A stretch of DNA of 64,000 bases from Aspergillus flavus (lineage: Eukaryota > Ascomycota > Eurotiomycetes > Eurotiales > Aspergillaceae), in the NCBI RefSeq assembly GCF_009017415.1, contig NC_092406.1, positions 3,410,001 through 3,474,000 of the forward strand. Direction: 5' to 3'. Positions 45,966-55,952 of the stretch are shown in pieces. Each line of letters opens with the position of its first letter. The first letter of the stretch is position 1. The translations under genes and the position numbers were made by a program. The notes under the pieces are model-generated. The model worked only from the letters and a program-made list of their open reading frames with translations, searched no databases and was not told the DNA's origin.

Positions 45966-46434
45966 GAAATACGGTGGTTCGGCGGGTATCACCTTAGTTT
46001 GCGCGCATAGCTATTGAAACCAAGGAGCAAGAAGGGAGTGGCAGATTCTCTGGTCCGAGATTGCACAGAAGGAATGACGATCGCTCAAGGAAGGCGACGA
46101 AACTTGCGAGACCAAATGCTAGGACAACTGGTAAACTCTGGTTGTTTGTGGTGAGGACTGGAGACGAATGCGCTTATAGATTAAGAATACAATCCCGGTG
46201 GAGCGTCTAGACCTCCGCGATCTCACGTGACTTATGTCGATATAGTTGAATGGGATTCTCCTTTCACTTTATCCTAAGCGATATGTACAAAGAAGCAATC
46301 ACTCGAAATTTTTGGATAATATTATTCCCTACACATTTTATCCTCATGTCCGTAGATCACACATACACAGATTGACACCTTCCAAACGCCGAACCGCTAT
46401 GACCCCGAGAAAGAAAAAAGACGCAAATACTAAT
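45966..46434. promoter_or_regulatory. Promoter of the membrane-protein/gpi1 pair and 3' flank of msh2
   Basis: A 469-bp gap between same-strand genes. It presumably drives both the membrane protein and gpi1. No TATA box or clear factor site was found. Confidence 0.4.
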
Positions 46435-49314
46435 CTATAAAGCCTTGATACCCTGGAAGACCTTGTTTGCTTGCAGCTTCTCATCTGCTTTGACGAGATC
46501 ACGCATGATCTGTCGCTTCTCTTCCACTGTCAACTCCTTACCAGAGGACTCGGTCTCCGACTTCCATTTCAGCAGCATCGCTTTGAGAAGGGCACTGCCC
46601 TCCTCAACTTCTTCCTGCGAGTATTTATCGATCGCCATGGATGACTGCTGGTCTTGCTGTTCGGATGAAGTAAAGTCTTCAAGTTCCTCTGCCTTCTGGC
46701 GGGCCATGTTGACCACCTTCTCCGGGAAGCGGACCAATTCGGCAACGTGGATACCGAATGACTGGTCACAAATGCCAGGTTCGACCCGGTACAGAAGAGT
46801 GACCTGGTTCCGCTTGGACTTCTTATCTTCACTGTCATCATCAGTACCATCGCCGATGAAGGCGACTACGTGCAGGTTCTTGACAGACTTGGGGTATCGA
46901 TCGGCGAGAGCTGTCAATTCATGGAAGTGAGTAGCGAAAAGGCCGAAGCAACGAATCTCTGTGACGATGTGTTCAGAGATGGCCCATGCTAGGCCGAATC
47001 CGTCATACGTGCTTGTACCGCGCCCAAGCTCGTCGATGATGATAAGAGACTCGGACGTTGCCGACTTGAGGATGTTGGATGTTTCGAGCATCTCAGCCAT
47101 GAAAGTGGAAACTCCCTTGAGCTGTGAATCACTTGCACCAACACGTGCAAGGATACAGTCAAAGATGGTCAATTCTGCTTCTGTACAAGGCACAAAGCAG
47201 CCCGTCTGAGCCATGAGAGCGATAACACCAATTTGGCGAATATAAGTCGATTTACCTCCCATGTTAGGACCAGTAATGATGAGGAAGGAGGACTCGTCTC
47301 GGACCAAAGCCACATCATTAGTAATGAATGAAATATCATCCTGCATTTCCATACAGGGGTGGCGCGCTTCCTTGAGAACTGTGTTTCCGGTGCCTCGTGG
47401 GTGCATCTTGGGCCGAGCATAGGGGGTCGGCGCATGAACAGAAGCATGAGCGAAGCTTACAATGACATCGAGGTGTGCTATGACACCGGCAAGTCGTTCC
47501 AAAACAGGACAGTAGGACGCGGCAACGTTAACGACCTCATTCACCAGGCCGGTCTGAGTTCTATTGTAGTTCGAGGACAGTTGATCATGCTCCCGGCGCA
47601 AGGTTTGCATAGTCGACGTAGTGAAGTAGACACCGTTCTTCTGTGTAGAACATTCCTGGTACTCTCTCTTATTGCGGATGCATCCCGACTCGTTGCGAGT
47701 AAGTCGGAAGCACCATCCGTGCACCCTGTGGTTCTCCAGGAACAACTTCTTCTCAATATCTTGGTCAAGGTCCCGAGCTACCCTGCGGTGCTCAACGCCC
47801 ATATCATGACGGAGCTTGTCCAGCTTCTTCCTGATGATCCGCAGACTCTCGTCAAACTCAGGCTTGATGATGAACTCGTGGTTCTCCAGCGCATCAAGGT
47901 CAACCGTAGTCTCAACCATCTCCTCCAGTTTCGCTAAGCTATCAGAGTGACTCCGGAGGTTGGAAGTATACTCCGTCTCCAGGGGCGTCTGATACTCTTC
48001 ATCCATAACATTCTCGAGAGAGTTGACAAAACCAGGCAAACGAATAGCAACCTGGTACACCCGCACAACGTCTTCCAAGTTTGCCTGTTTGCGCTGGAAC
48101 CGCTTCGCTAGTCTATACAGATCCGGTATGGAGCGAAGATGCTCCTCCTGCATAGTCTGTCTGAGCTCCGTGTTAACAACAAACGCCTCAACAAGCTGCT
48201 GTCTCTTCTCGATCTCCGCCAGATCCATCAACGGCTGTTTCAGCCACTGCGCAAGCAACCGGCTACCAACAGGGGTCTTGCAGTGATTCAACAAACCAAA
48301 CAAACTCATAGACTTCGATCCGTCCCGCGGACCAGGCATAAGGTTAAGAGCACGCAGCGCCGACGAATCCAACTTCATAAACTGCGACAAATCATGCTGA
48401 TAGAGCTGGTACTGGCCGAAGTTTGTAGGATCCGTCATAACCCCAAGGTACTTGATCAACGCAGACGCCGAGCCCATCGCAAGCTTTAGCTCCGTCTGCG
48501 GCAGCGTACCAGCCGACCGTTCATCCCTCAACAACCTCGTCAGATCCTGCTCAATATCCTTGACACCATAATCAGCCACCGGCCTCTCGGAGATAGCGAT
48601 CCCACAACTATCCGCAATAGCCCGAATCTTTCCCAGCTCAACATCCTTCTTATTAGCATCCATCTGCACCAAACACTCCTTCACCCCGAGTTGGATAATA
48701 AGCGACTCAAAGTTGGAATAGATATCGTTATCCAGAAACTCGCTAACACCGAGTTCCCGTACACTTGCGTCCGCAAAGCACACTCCCACACTCCTAGCCT
48801 CTGCGGCCTTGGCCGAGATCTTCACTGCTAGGATAATTGGAGCCGAGTCCATGGATAATCCACCAACGCTGCCCAACTCTTCTTCCACATCTTGGAGGTT
48901 TCCCGGGCTAGCTTGCTTTACCAGCTTCCAATGACCCTTGCCCGTTCCGACTGAGCCCCAGATTTCAATGCGCTTGTTGAGTCGGAAGAGAGCTTCGCGG
49001 AGAAAGTTACGGAAGACGGTGACACTCATGGTGACGGAGGGAAGGCCTCCGGAGTCGCTGCGACCTAGATTGCGGAGTATAGAGGTGGTCTTGTACACAG
49101 TGCGAGCGATGAACTCTGCTTCGGCGCCATGGGCAGAGTACCAGTCACCGCGGTCGAAAACGCGAATAGTTTCATCGTTGCTATTTGCTGCGAGGGAACG
49201 GTAAAAACGAATGAAGCCGACTTCGTCGTCAACCTAAACAGGGTTAATTGTTATTGAATGTTCGAGAGACCGGTTGTCTTGTTTACTTACCTTAAGTTCT
49301 GGACGAGAAGACAT
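46435..49314 (-). CDS. msh2: Msh2, DNA mismatch-repair MutS homologue
   Basis: Two exons (complement): a tiny 24-nt first exon 49314-49291 (MSSRPELK) and 49233-46435, with a 57-bp intron (GTAAGT..TTTAG); 940 residues, normal for fungal Msh2. Msh2 pairs with Msh6 or Msh3 to recognise mismatches and small loops. The N-terminal mismatch-domain region starts VDDEVGFIRFYRSL. The connector, lever and clamp follow. The ATPase domain has Walker A GPNMGGKSTYIRQ, Walker B IIIDELGRGTSTYDG and ATHFHEL. An acidic insertion (DGTDDDSEDKKSKRN) sits before TLLYRVEPGICDQSFGIHVAEL, normal for the family. The helix-turn-helix and C-terminal dimer part follow. The small first exon is placed by the intron and conserved join; the internal ATG at 49098 would lose about 50 conserved residues. 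The promoter carries ACGCG elements. Confidence 0.96.
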
Positions 49315-49713
49315 CTTGCCAGTTAGTCTCCAACAAGATGAATGGAAGACTGACCATTAGCTCTGCCGTGATCGATCTATTTCGATAATTCCAGGAGACG
49401 CGCTCCGTGGCAACGCGGTCACGTGTTGTCGCGTTCGCGATATATTGAAGTATCATTGGCCAATAATAGCACCCGTTAGAACTCTACAAAGTGATAGGTC
49501 CAAAAAACGCCTACACATAGGAACTGAAGTACTTCATGTTCATCATGATTGATATGTATTCTCTAATAGCTAAAATGGTATATGATAGATGCAACGCTAA
49601 CAGATGCTACACAAGGGTGATAATAAAGTCATGTGTATCAAACTCCACAGATGGGGTATCCAACCCAGCAACACCAAACATCCAAAACACACATTAAACA
49701 GTAGAAGTCTTGA
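49315..49713. promoter_or_regulatory. msh2 promoter and cdt1 3' flank
   Basis: About 400 bp between same-strand genes. The part nearest msh2 has a CACGTG core (49420-49425) and ACGCG-type elements (separate entry). The remainder is AT-rich. Confidence 0.5.
49398..49434 (-). promoter_or_regulatory. ACGCG (MCB-like) cluster upstream of msh2
   Basis: ACGCG at 49398-49402 and 49413-49417 and CGCGT at 49430-49434, with CACGTG between them, 84-120 bp upstream of the ATG. In yeasts the MBF complex binds ACGCG(T) and times G1/S genes. Binding here is inference. Confidence 0.45.
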
Positions 49714-51156
49714 TTAGGGGTTCGAGGCTGAAGCAGGCTCGTCCTCGCCGAACTTCAGTTCACGCACCTTCGCACCGATATCCTTGAGGTTGATATCCGC
49801 GGAGGATTTCAGAACCACCGATTTGATATGATTCACGGTGACGAAATCGACCCATTGTCCAGCAATGTCGGGCCGAGCCAGCACTTCGACGCAGATTTCC
49901 ACCTCTTTCTCTGAAATAGGATTCTTCGATGAGTCCTGAACGTTCTGTACGATCATCTCTAGGCGAAACGGCTTCCTCTGGGCAGCCACAGTAGCTTTTG
50001 GGCCACTACCCACATAACCAGCTGGCCTCAGCAAAGCCAGCACACCAGCGACTTCCTCAATGCGTTCAACAGCAGCACGACGAAGCAGCATCTCCTTCGA
50101 TGGCGGGGGCGGTAATTTCGACTGACGAAGGGCCTTGCTCCTGATCCGATCCAGAAGTCCTGTGCGACGAGCGTTCGTCGCATTAGGTGTTTTCTCAGGC
50201 GACTCTGCCACCGGCGCTGCTTTAAGCTTCTCCGTTTTCATTTTGATTACCCCGCCCTTTAAATCCTGCAACCGCTGCTGGCCTTTTCGGAAGTTCGTGA
50301 ATGGTGTCAATGACTCGTGGATGGACGAAACGCCCAGCGTCGCGATAAAGTCCACCTGGCTTTCATCGCCATCAGCGGCATCCAGAGCCTTCTCCCAGAG
50401 CAAATCCACAATTTGCTCAAACTGTTCTTGCAATTCATTGTCGTCGATTACCCACTGCTCCCGACGCACACGCTCCAAACAAATCTTTCCCAATCCATAA
50501 TTAGCAATTCGAAAGTTGAGCCCGGTGGCTTCCGAGTCTTGCTCCCAAATCCATAGTAACCGTTGCACATCCTTCACCACGACCTTCCGCTTCTTCCACA
50601 ACCGCTCAACACAAGGAAGAAACTCCCTCAAGTCTGCGGGAGTAACCGAACCGTGATGCGCATGGTGAAACGTGATGGCCTTAAGAAAAGCCGAGTGCAA
50701 CTTAATCAAATCGTTCACACAAGTGGGACGCACATGGAGAACTGCCGCGCAAGACCGCGATGTAGCCTTACCCCTAGCACGCTTCGACGGCGAAGTTGGG
50801 ATCGCAGAAATTTCCCCGGTGACAGCAGTCCGCGAAGTACCGGTAGGAGATGCATAGTGGCCACTTCGGGGAGTCGATAACGACAGTTCCTTGATCCGGA
50901 GAGATTTGGAGGGCGTAAGCGCTTCGGTCGTGGGTTCCCCCTTTTCTTGAATCCGCGGGCTATTGCAGTCTACGTTCTCGAGTTCGTTCAGTTTCCGTTT
51001 CTTGGAAGGCGAGACCGGAAGACTGGCGACGGCCTGCTTGCCATCTGCGGCTGATCTGAGACCGGGCTTGGTCGTTCTTGCGAAACTTTGGATGCCGGTC
51101 TGTCCTCGGGGAAGGTGGGCTTGTCGGGTAGAAGTGCGCGGCATCGTGACTGCCAT
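49714..51156 (-). CDS. cdt1: Cdt1, DNA replication licensing factor
   Basis: A single-exon gene of 480 residues from ATG 51156 (MAVTMPRTSTRQ). Cdt1 loads the Mcm2-7 helicase at origins with ORC and Cdc6 and must be limited to G1. The N-terminus is disordered and basic with SP sites (KKRKLNELEN, SPSKRARG), apt for CDK control and nuclear import. A middle winged-helix domain (about 150-300; KLHSAFLKAITFHHAHHG, DLREFLPCVERLWKKR) resembles the geminin-binding-type domain. A C-terminal winged helix (about 360-460; RRAAVERIEEVAGVLALL) would bind Mcm6. The open frame extends upstream to 51282 but that part looks like leader, so the ATG giving the conserved MPRTS-type start was chosen. TTTGGCGC and ACGCG elements lie upstream. 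Confidence 0.85.
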   Translation of the reverse strand: MAVTMPRTSTRQAHLPRGQTGIQSFARTTKPGLRSAADGKQAVASLPVSPSKKRKLNELENVDCNSPRIQEKGEPTTEALTPSKSLRIKELSLSTPRSGHYASPTGTSRTAVTGEISAIPTSPSKRARGKATSRSCAAVLHVRPTCVNDLIKLHSAFLKAITFHHAHHGSVTPADLREFLPCVERLWKKRKVVVKDVQRLLWIWEQDSEATGLNFRIANYGLGKICLERVRREQWVIDDNELQEQFEQIVDLLWEKALDAADGDESQVDFIATLGVSSIHESLTPFTNFRKGQQRLQDLKGGVIKMKTEKLKAAPVAESPEKTPNATNARRTGLLDRIRSKALRQSKLPPPPSKEMLLRRAAVERIEEVAGVLALLRPAGYVGSGPKATVAAQRKPFRLEMIVQNVQDSSKNPISEKEVEICVEVLARPDIAGQWVDFVTVNHIKSVVLKSSADINLKDIGAKVRELKFGEDEPASASNP

Positions 51157-51883
51157 GCTCGTTGCGGATAAATGAGATGAGATATAGATTATGGAAGGAA
51201 CATATAGACAATTAGGAAGGTTTGATGCGTAAAATACAAATGCAATTGGGGAATGGTTCGCATGGAAGGAGTGGGTGGGCACTCGATATTATTTAGCTGG
51301 CGATTAGGTTTTTCCCTGGTGGAGCGCGTCGCGTTTGGCGCGTGTTGGCGTCGTGTCCGGATGCGGTTATATTGGGTCAACCCACTCCAGATCTACTCCG
51401 CTATCATTGACACGAACCCACGGGGGTTTCTTATAAGTACTTATAAGATGGATTTATTTTGGAGAGTTTTCAGGTTGAGTTCTGAAGACAAGCTCTAAAA
51501 GTCCTCGAGTGGATTGCTTAATGTGCATGGCACTTTGTCACTACGGTAATCGGCATGACAGGAATGCAACATACCACAGCACTACGAGCTTCTACCAGTT
51601 GAGCAAGCAAGCCCCTCTGTCGAATCTTCTATCTTATCGGTGTTATCGAGTTATCAGACTTGGTCAGTGCTAACGATAAACCGGACAATACTCCGTACAC
51701 ATATAATCTTCTTCCCTCGCAGAGGGCCAAAACTATACTTCTAATAAGTATCTTAAAAATGTCAATGAAAATAATATCATTATTCGCCTTCATGAGAGAG
51801 GATATGAGCTAGCTGATATTAACATAATTAAAATCATCGCAATAGCGCGCTTTATTCAATTTGCAGACGCAAAGTCCCCCAGG
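51157..51883. promoter_or_regulatory. cdt1 promoter and 3' flank of the calcofluor-type gene
   Basis: The G1/S-type cluster at 51325-51343 is listed separately. TACTCCGTA occurs at 51689-51697. A short minus-strand stretch near 51610 resembles a tRNA D-arm but lacks the rest of a tRNA. No gene was seen. Confidence 0.45.
51325..51343 (-). promoter_or_regulatory. E2F/MBF-like cluster upstream of cdt1
   Basis: Three overlapping-style CGCGT sites (51325-51329, 51330-51334, 51339-51343; ACGCG on the gene strand) and TTTGGCGC at 51334-51341 sit within 20 bp, 169-187 bp upstream of the ATG. This density is far above chance. MBF-type control is expected for replication licensing genes; binding is inferred. 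Confidence 0.55.
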
Positions 51884-52456
51884 TTACTTGCTACCACTCC
51901 ACCAGCTCGACAAAGACCCCTTCGCCTCACTTGTCTTCTGCTCCACCGTCTTATCAAATTTATCGACGTTAGCCTTGAGCGTTGCAGACGCATCCTGTCG
52001 CGCTTCGTTAAGCTTATCGAGACTCTCGTGGGCTAGTCCCGAAGCACGGTTGCTAGCTTCTTGTGCCTGGGTGCGGGCATTGGACACCTGATAACTTATT
52101 AGCTCTTATTCATACAATAGCAGAAGAGGGAAATAGATATAACATCTAAGTAGTTTCAGATAGGGAGACAAAGAACATACCGCCTCGTCAATATGCGCAC
52201 CAGCCTCCGCACCAACTTTCTGACCAGCTCTCTCGGCCTTGTCCGTACTAGGGACCTTGTTGCGGGCTACATCGGCATCATCTACATAAGGTCAGCTTCC
52301 CGCTCACAACGATAAAAGTGACGGTCATAGGATGGAGAAAAAAGTACGTTTAATCTCTTGCTTCGCGGCCTTTGGATCACCACCGGCCCGATACAGATAG
52401 TACCCGCCAACACCAGCGGCAGCGAGGGCAGCGTAGAGACCGGTTCTGTTCGACAT
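51884..52456 (-). CDS. Calcofluor white hypersensitive-type small protein
   Basis: Three exons (complement): 52456-52348, 52281-52181, 52087-51884; introns of 66 bp (GTACTT..TGTAG) and 93 bp (GTATGT..CAG); 137 residues. It starts MSNRTGLYAALAAAGVGGYYLYRAGGDPKAA, an N-terminal hydrophobic/glycine segment that may be a membrane anchor or mitochondrial signal. The rest is an Ala/Lys/Glu/Gln-rich amphipathic helix with LEA-like repeats (ARTQAQEASNRASG, LNEARQDASATLKAN) and ends SSWWSGSK. Aspergillus genomes have such proteins annotated as calcofluor white hypersensitive; biochemical function is not known. Membership is by recalled sequence resemblance. Confidence 0.8.
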
Positions 52457-54092
52457 TGTAACGGATGGATTGTAGTTTCTGTGATGGGATTCGAGTTCAA
52501 GATTGTTTTGAAAATTGAAGTCTATTGGATTGGGTGTGAGAAGGTGAGGCAAACAGGACTTTAAAAAGTCTGGGGTAAGAGGGAAGGGTCATGTCATGGG
52601 GTATGACGTCTACGTTGGAGTTTTTCTTGTGTTATTAATATTTCGCAGACTACGTATGTATGTACATGTACATAGGTTTCCACTGGGGATACACACTTCC
52701 GTTAGTTACAACTACTGTTAGTTACAGTTCTTGGGATCTAACCAATTACTTTTAGTTCTTTGTTCTTCATCTGTACTGTAGGTATGTACATGCGTGTACT
52801 ACATTCGTACATACTTCCATGTACACACATACCCAATGTGTCACGTCTCATCGGCGAATATCACTTGAGCGCCGGCCGAAGGAAGACTCTGTTCGAGCGT
52901 TGCATCGCTTTCATCGACGTCACCTGATAGTCATGTCCTTCTCCATGGTGCGTGTATTTCAAGGAACCGATGATTTGATGTAAATGTGGGGCTCAACGTC
53001 ATGGATCGTCGCCATCCGTTCCGCTTCGGGGTGCAGGCTGGAAGCATCCATTGCTGGGATCTCCGGGGTTCCTCTGCAGGCACCTTGCCTCGTTTTGACA
53101 CATGAGTACTACGCAGCTAGCAGACGATAACAAAGATTAGATACTGCTTGGTCAACAAGCTAACCGCCGTATTTATTGTCCACTTATTTGCAAACTAGTT
53201 GATCACGTACATGCACGCATAATAACCATATCAAGACCCGAATATAGTAAAACACGACCGTCAAACCCCGCCACACAAAGGAAACGTCCATATATATAGA
53301 TAGATAGATAGATAGAAACAAGGCAATCCCAATGAACAATTGAAGCCACACCACGACCAGAGTAGAAAAACTCCATCCAGAACCTCGTAGCTGAACTCGA
53401 GATTGAGGCCGAGGGGTATCTTCATGCGCTATGGACAAACCCTTAAACAACGCCCGAACATGCGAACATGCAAAAACCATCGCGACCCTGATGGAAAAAG
53501 AGAGACAGGGAAACTGCGGGAAAGGAAATGAAGACACCCGAAAGAGACTGGTAGCCACGAGTCAAAACCCCTCCCTGTTAATCGAGTCACTTATGCATCA
53601 TATTCATCAGTCATCACTTCATAACGATTCCCGGTCGAGCGGTGGTGTATAGCTCCCAGGAATTCGGTAGATCGAGGATCTAAAACGCCATAACTATATC
53701 CAGGATAGCGTAGAGGAGAAAGTAAGAGAAGGCCAGGTGACTTGTGATATACAACACTGGCTCAACATCACAAAAGAATGGAAAAAAGGTCAGGCGAACG
53801 GGAAAGGTGGCAACATCTGCCGATTTCGCGAGACCACTTCGGGCATCGCGGACCTATGTATTTTGGTCGATTTCCGACACATTGGTAAACATCCCGGGCG
53901 GTAAATTTCATGCAAACAACTTTGCAGACCCCTTATTCTCACTGGTTGCAACAGCAACTAGAGCCTCGAGCCTACCCATACCGGACTCTCTGCTCGACGG
54001 ATGGTTATTGTTGAAGAAGTCAGTTCCGGGTTTAGGCTTACTGTGGTACCCATCGGACTGTGATGCCTATAGTTCAATTAGTGACCTGGCCG
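52457..54092. other. Intergenic between the calcofluor-type gene and the C2H2 factor gene
   Basis: A GTACAT/TACATGTAC-rich stretch (52650-52850) and a GATA tetranucleotide run near 53299-53316. The + strand frame 53744-54271 runs antisense into the transcription factor and is not a gene. No other gene was recognised. Confidence 0.45.
53298..53316 (+). repeat. (GATA)n microsatellite
   Basis: Four or more tandem GATA units after a short TATATA run. A simple sequence likely to vary in copy number. Confidence 0.8.
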
Positions 54093-55952
54093 TTATCGAT
54101 TCATCGGGTAACGGGTGCGTACTGTTTGAGACGTATCGGATGAGAATGGGGTATGATGCGGCTCGATGTACCCGTTGTTGTGCACAATGGCAGGGTGGTA
54201 CTCAAGAGATGCCGTTGATGGGGTATGAACTCCTTCACTACTGCTTGAATCCTCCGGGGATGTTCGAGTAGCATGAATGGTGCTGCTGTAACTTGGGCCA
54301 CGAGAATGATGTCCGCGGTAATCCTGGTATTGTTGCTGTGGATGGTAGGATGAAGACGGGCGAGAACCAACATTATGAAGTTCGGCTATAGTTTGCTGGC
54401 TCCAGTGTGATGCGTCTTTATGGAGGGGCTTGTCCCGGATATGCAATCCAGTCAAATTCGTGTGCAATGACATGTCCCAGGAAACGTGACCCCGGCGATG
54501 TCCAGGACCAGAAATCGGGGGAGGTGGCCGAACTGACGGCTTGTTATAGTTGAATCCTCCCCCAAAGGTATAGTTAGGTGGCGGCTTATTGCCGTTATCA
54601 AGGTGCATCGGACTTGGCCGGCGCACCGGTGGAGTGAGAGGCCGCGAGACAACCTTATCAAAGCTCTCAATTCCCGGCAGACGCGGCGGTTGTTCGTCCT
54701 GTGTATTGGCGCCGTAAGAGTGCGGCAATGTCTCAGTAGGCTGGTAGTTCCCGTATCCACTAGTAGCAGGCCGTGAGACGGTGGAGTACGTGGATGGATG
54801 CCAGGTACGTCTCCGCAGATCGGCATCCGCTGCATTGTGCGATGTCTCATCCCGGGATATCGAGTAGCTGGAGCTCACTGGGCTTGCATAAACCCCTCCC
54901 TGGGGGTGATATGCAGCTGTCGAGCCTGCGTTTGCGTAACCAGGGGGGTAGGCATTGACCGGTTGCGATGCGAACGGATTAGCGCCCGATGGAACGGACA
55001 AGCGACGCGCAGCGGTTTTACCATCCCAGAAGCCAGAGGCATGAGATGCTGCAGACATCGGCGAGGCGACATGAGGACTGCCGTTGCCTCCAGCAAAGAT
55101 ATGAGAGGGTGCGTAGGGTGAGCCAGCCACAGCTGGGCCCGGTACCCCACGGATTTGACCTGGTGGTGTACTAGGGGGATCGCCCATTGTATCTAAAGCG
55201 AGACGAGCTCGACCGTCATTCGCCATAATCAACGGCGGAGGTCGGCGACGAAGCTCTGGAGGTTGGCTAAATGTCGACGCGGTCGACGTGATACTCGATG
55301 TGGACAAATTTCGGCTATGGCCTCTGCTATGAGTTCCCTGACTGCCGCCAGTACCAGCCCTGGCTCGACCCTGAGGCCGCACTCGATCGGTTCGAATCTG
55401 ACGCTGAAACCGGGTTCCAGTGGCTGCGAGCGAGTCGCCCGGAATCTCCTCGTTCACATGTACCGTTTGAGCATGCTGCCGCAGGTTATCGAGCCTGGAA
55501 AATCGTCGCGAGCAATGGCATTGGAATGGACGTTCCCCAGTATGTTTCCGAATATGTCTGGCGAGATGCTCGCTTCGGGTAAAGCTTAGATTACAAGGCG
55601 GGTAATCTGTGCAGTAGAACCGTTGTCCTTTTTTCTTCTTTGACGGGGGAGCATCGCCTTTGTGGTCCGAGTCGTGGTCTGAACCATCACGATCACCCTC
55701 CGAGTCTCCGTGCGATGCCTCCTCGGATACTGACAGCCCGCTCCCTTGCGAGCCTGCGGGTTGAGAAGAATGGTCAGAGTTGTTTACATTTCGGGGCGTA
55801 CTGCCGTCCTTTTCCATATCCACCATTTTCGCGGCGTCTTGCGCCTCCGGTACGTTAGTTAGATGGGGTCGAGGTGTGGTGGGTGGCGTCGCCTCCTCCA
55901 TCACACGGTCTTGCGGCGACGAAATATTATTCACAGGTAAGAATGATGACAT
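54093..55952 (-). CDS. Two-finger C2H2 transcription factor
   Basis: A single-exon gene of 619 residues. After an acidic Ser/Asp-rich N-terminus and a KKKK nuclear signal (about 105-108) come two fingers. Finger 1 is at about 113-137 (C-X5-[13 protein letters not shown]) and finger 2 at about 143-165 (the unusual C-X1-C form, CHC, then [14 protein letters not shown]). The linker TGERPF is canonical. The helix residues (R/E/H/R in finger 1, R/D/N in finger 2) resemble those of yeast Msn2/Usv1-type factors that read AGGGG/CCCCT stress elements. The remaining 450 residues are disordered, rich in Pro, Ser, Tyr, Asn and Gln with repeated PPP stretches. The yeast relatives regulate stress and carbon starvation responses; the target set here is inference. 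The C-X1-C knuckle is present in this subfamily. Confidence 0.88.
   Translation of the reverse strand: MSSFLPVNNISSPQDRVMEEATPPTTPRPHLTNVPEAQDAAKMVDMEKDGSTPRNVNNSDHSSQPAGSQGSGLSVSEEASHGDSEGDRDGSDHDSDHKGDAPPSKKKKGQRFYCTDYPPCNLSFTRSEHLARHIRKHTGERPFQCHCSRRFSRLDNLRQHAQTVHVNEEIPGDSLAATGTRFQRQIRTDRVRPQGRARAGTGGSQGTHSRGHSRNLSTSSITSTASTFSQPPELRRRPPPLIMANDGRARLALDTMGDPPSTPPGQIRGVPGPAVAGSPYAPSHIFAGGNGSPHVASPMSAASHASGFWDGKTAARRLSVPSGANPFASQPVNAYPPGYANAGSTAAYHPQGGVYASPVSSSYSISRDETSHNAADADLRRRTWHPSTYSTVSRPATSGYGNYQPTETLPHSYGANTQDEQPPRLPGIESFDKVVSRPLTPPVRRPSPMHLDNGNKPPPNYTFGGGFNYNKPSVRPPPPISGPGHRRGHVSWDMSLHTNLTGLHIRDKPLHKDASHWSQQTIAELHNVGSRPSSSYHPQQQYQDYRGHHSRGPSYSSTIHATRTSPEDSSSSEGVHTPSTASLEYHPAIVHNNGYIEPHHTPFSSDTSQTVRTRYPMNR

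Noticed and set aside
46445..46930. 161-residue frame antisense to msh2
   Set aside because: A shadow of the MSH2 ATPase and C-terminal region.
51560..51625. tRNA-like D-arm on the minus strand (GCTCAACTGGTAGAAGC)
   Set aside because: The acceptor ends do not pair and there is no GGTTCGAATCC-type T arm at the right distance; not a tRNA.
53744..54271. 175-residue + strand frame
   Set aside because: Its second half is antisense to the C2H2 factor gene and its first half has random composition; no start context or splice support.
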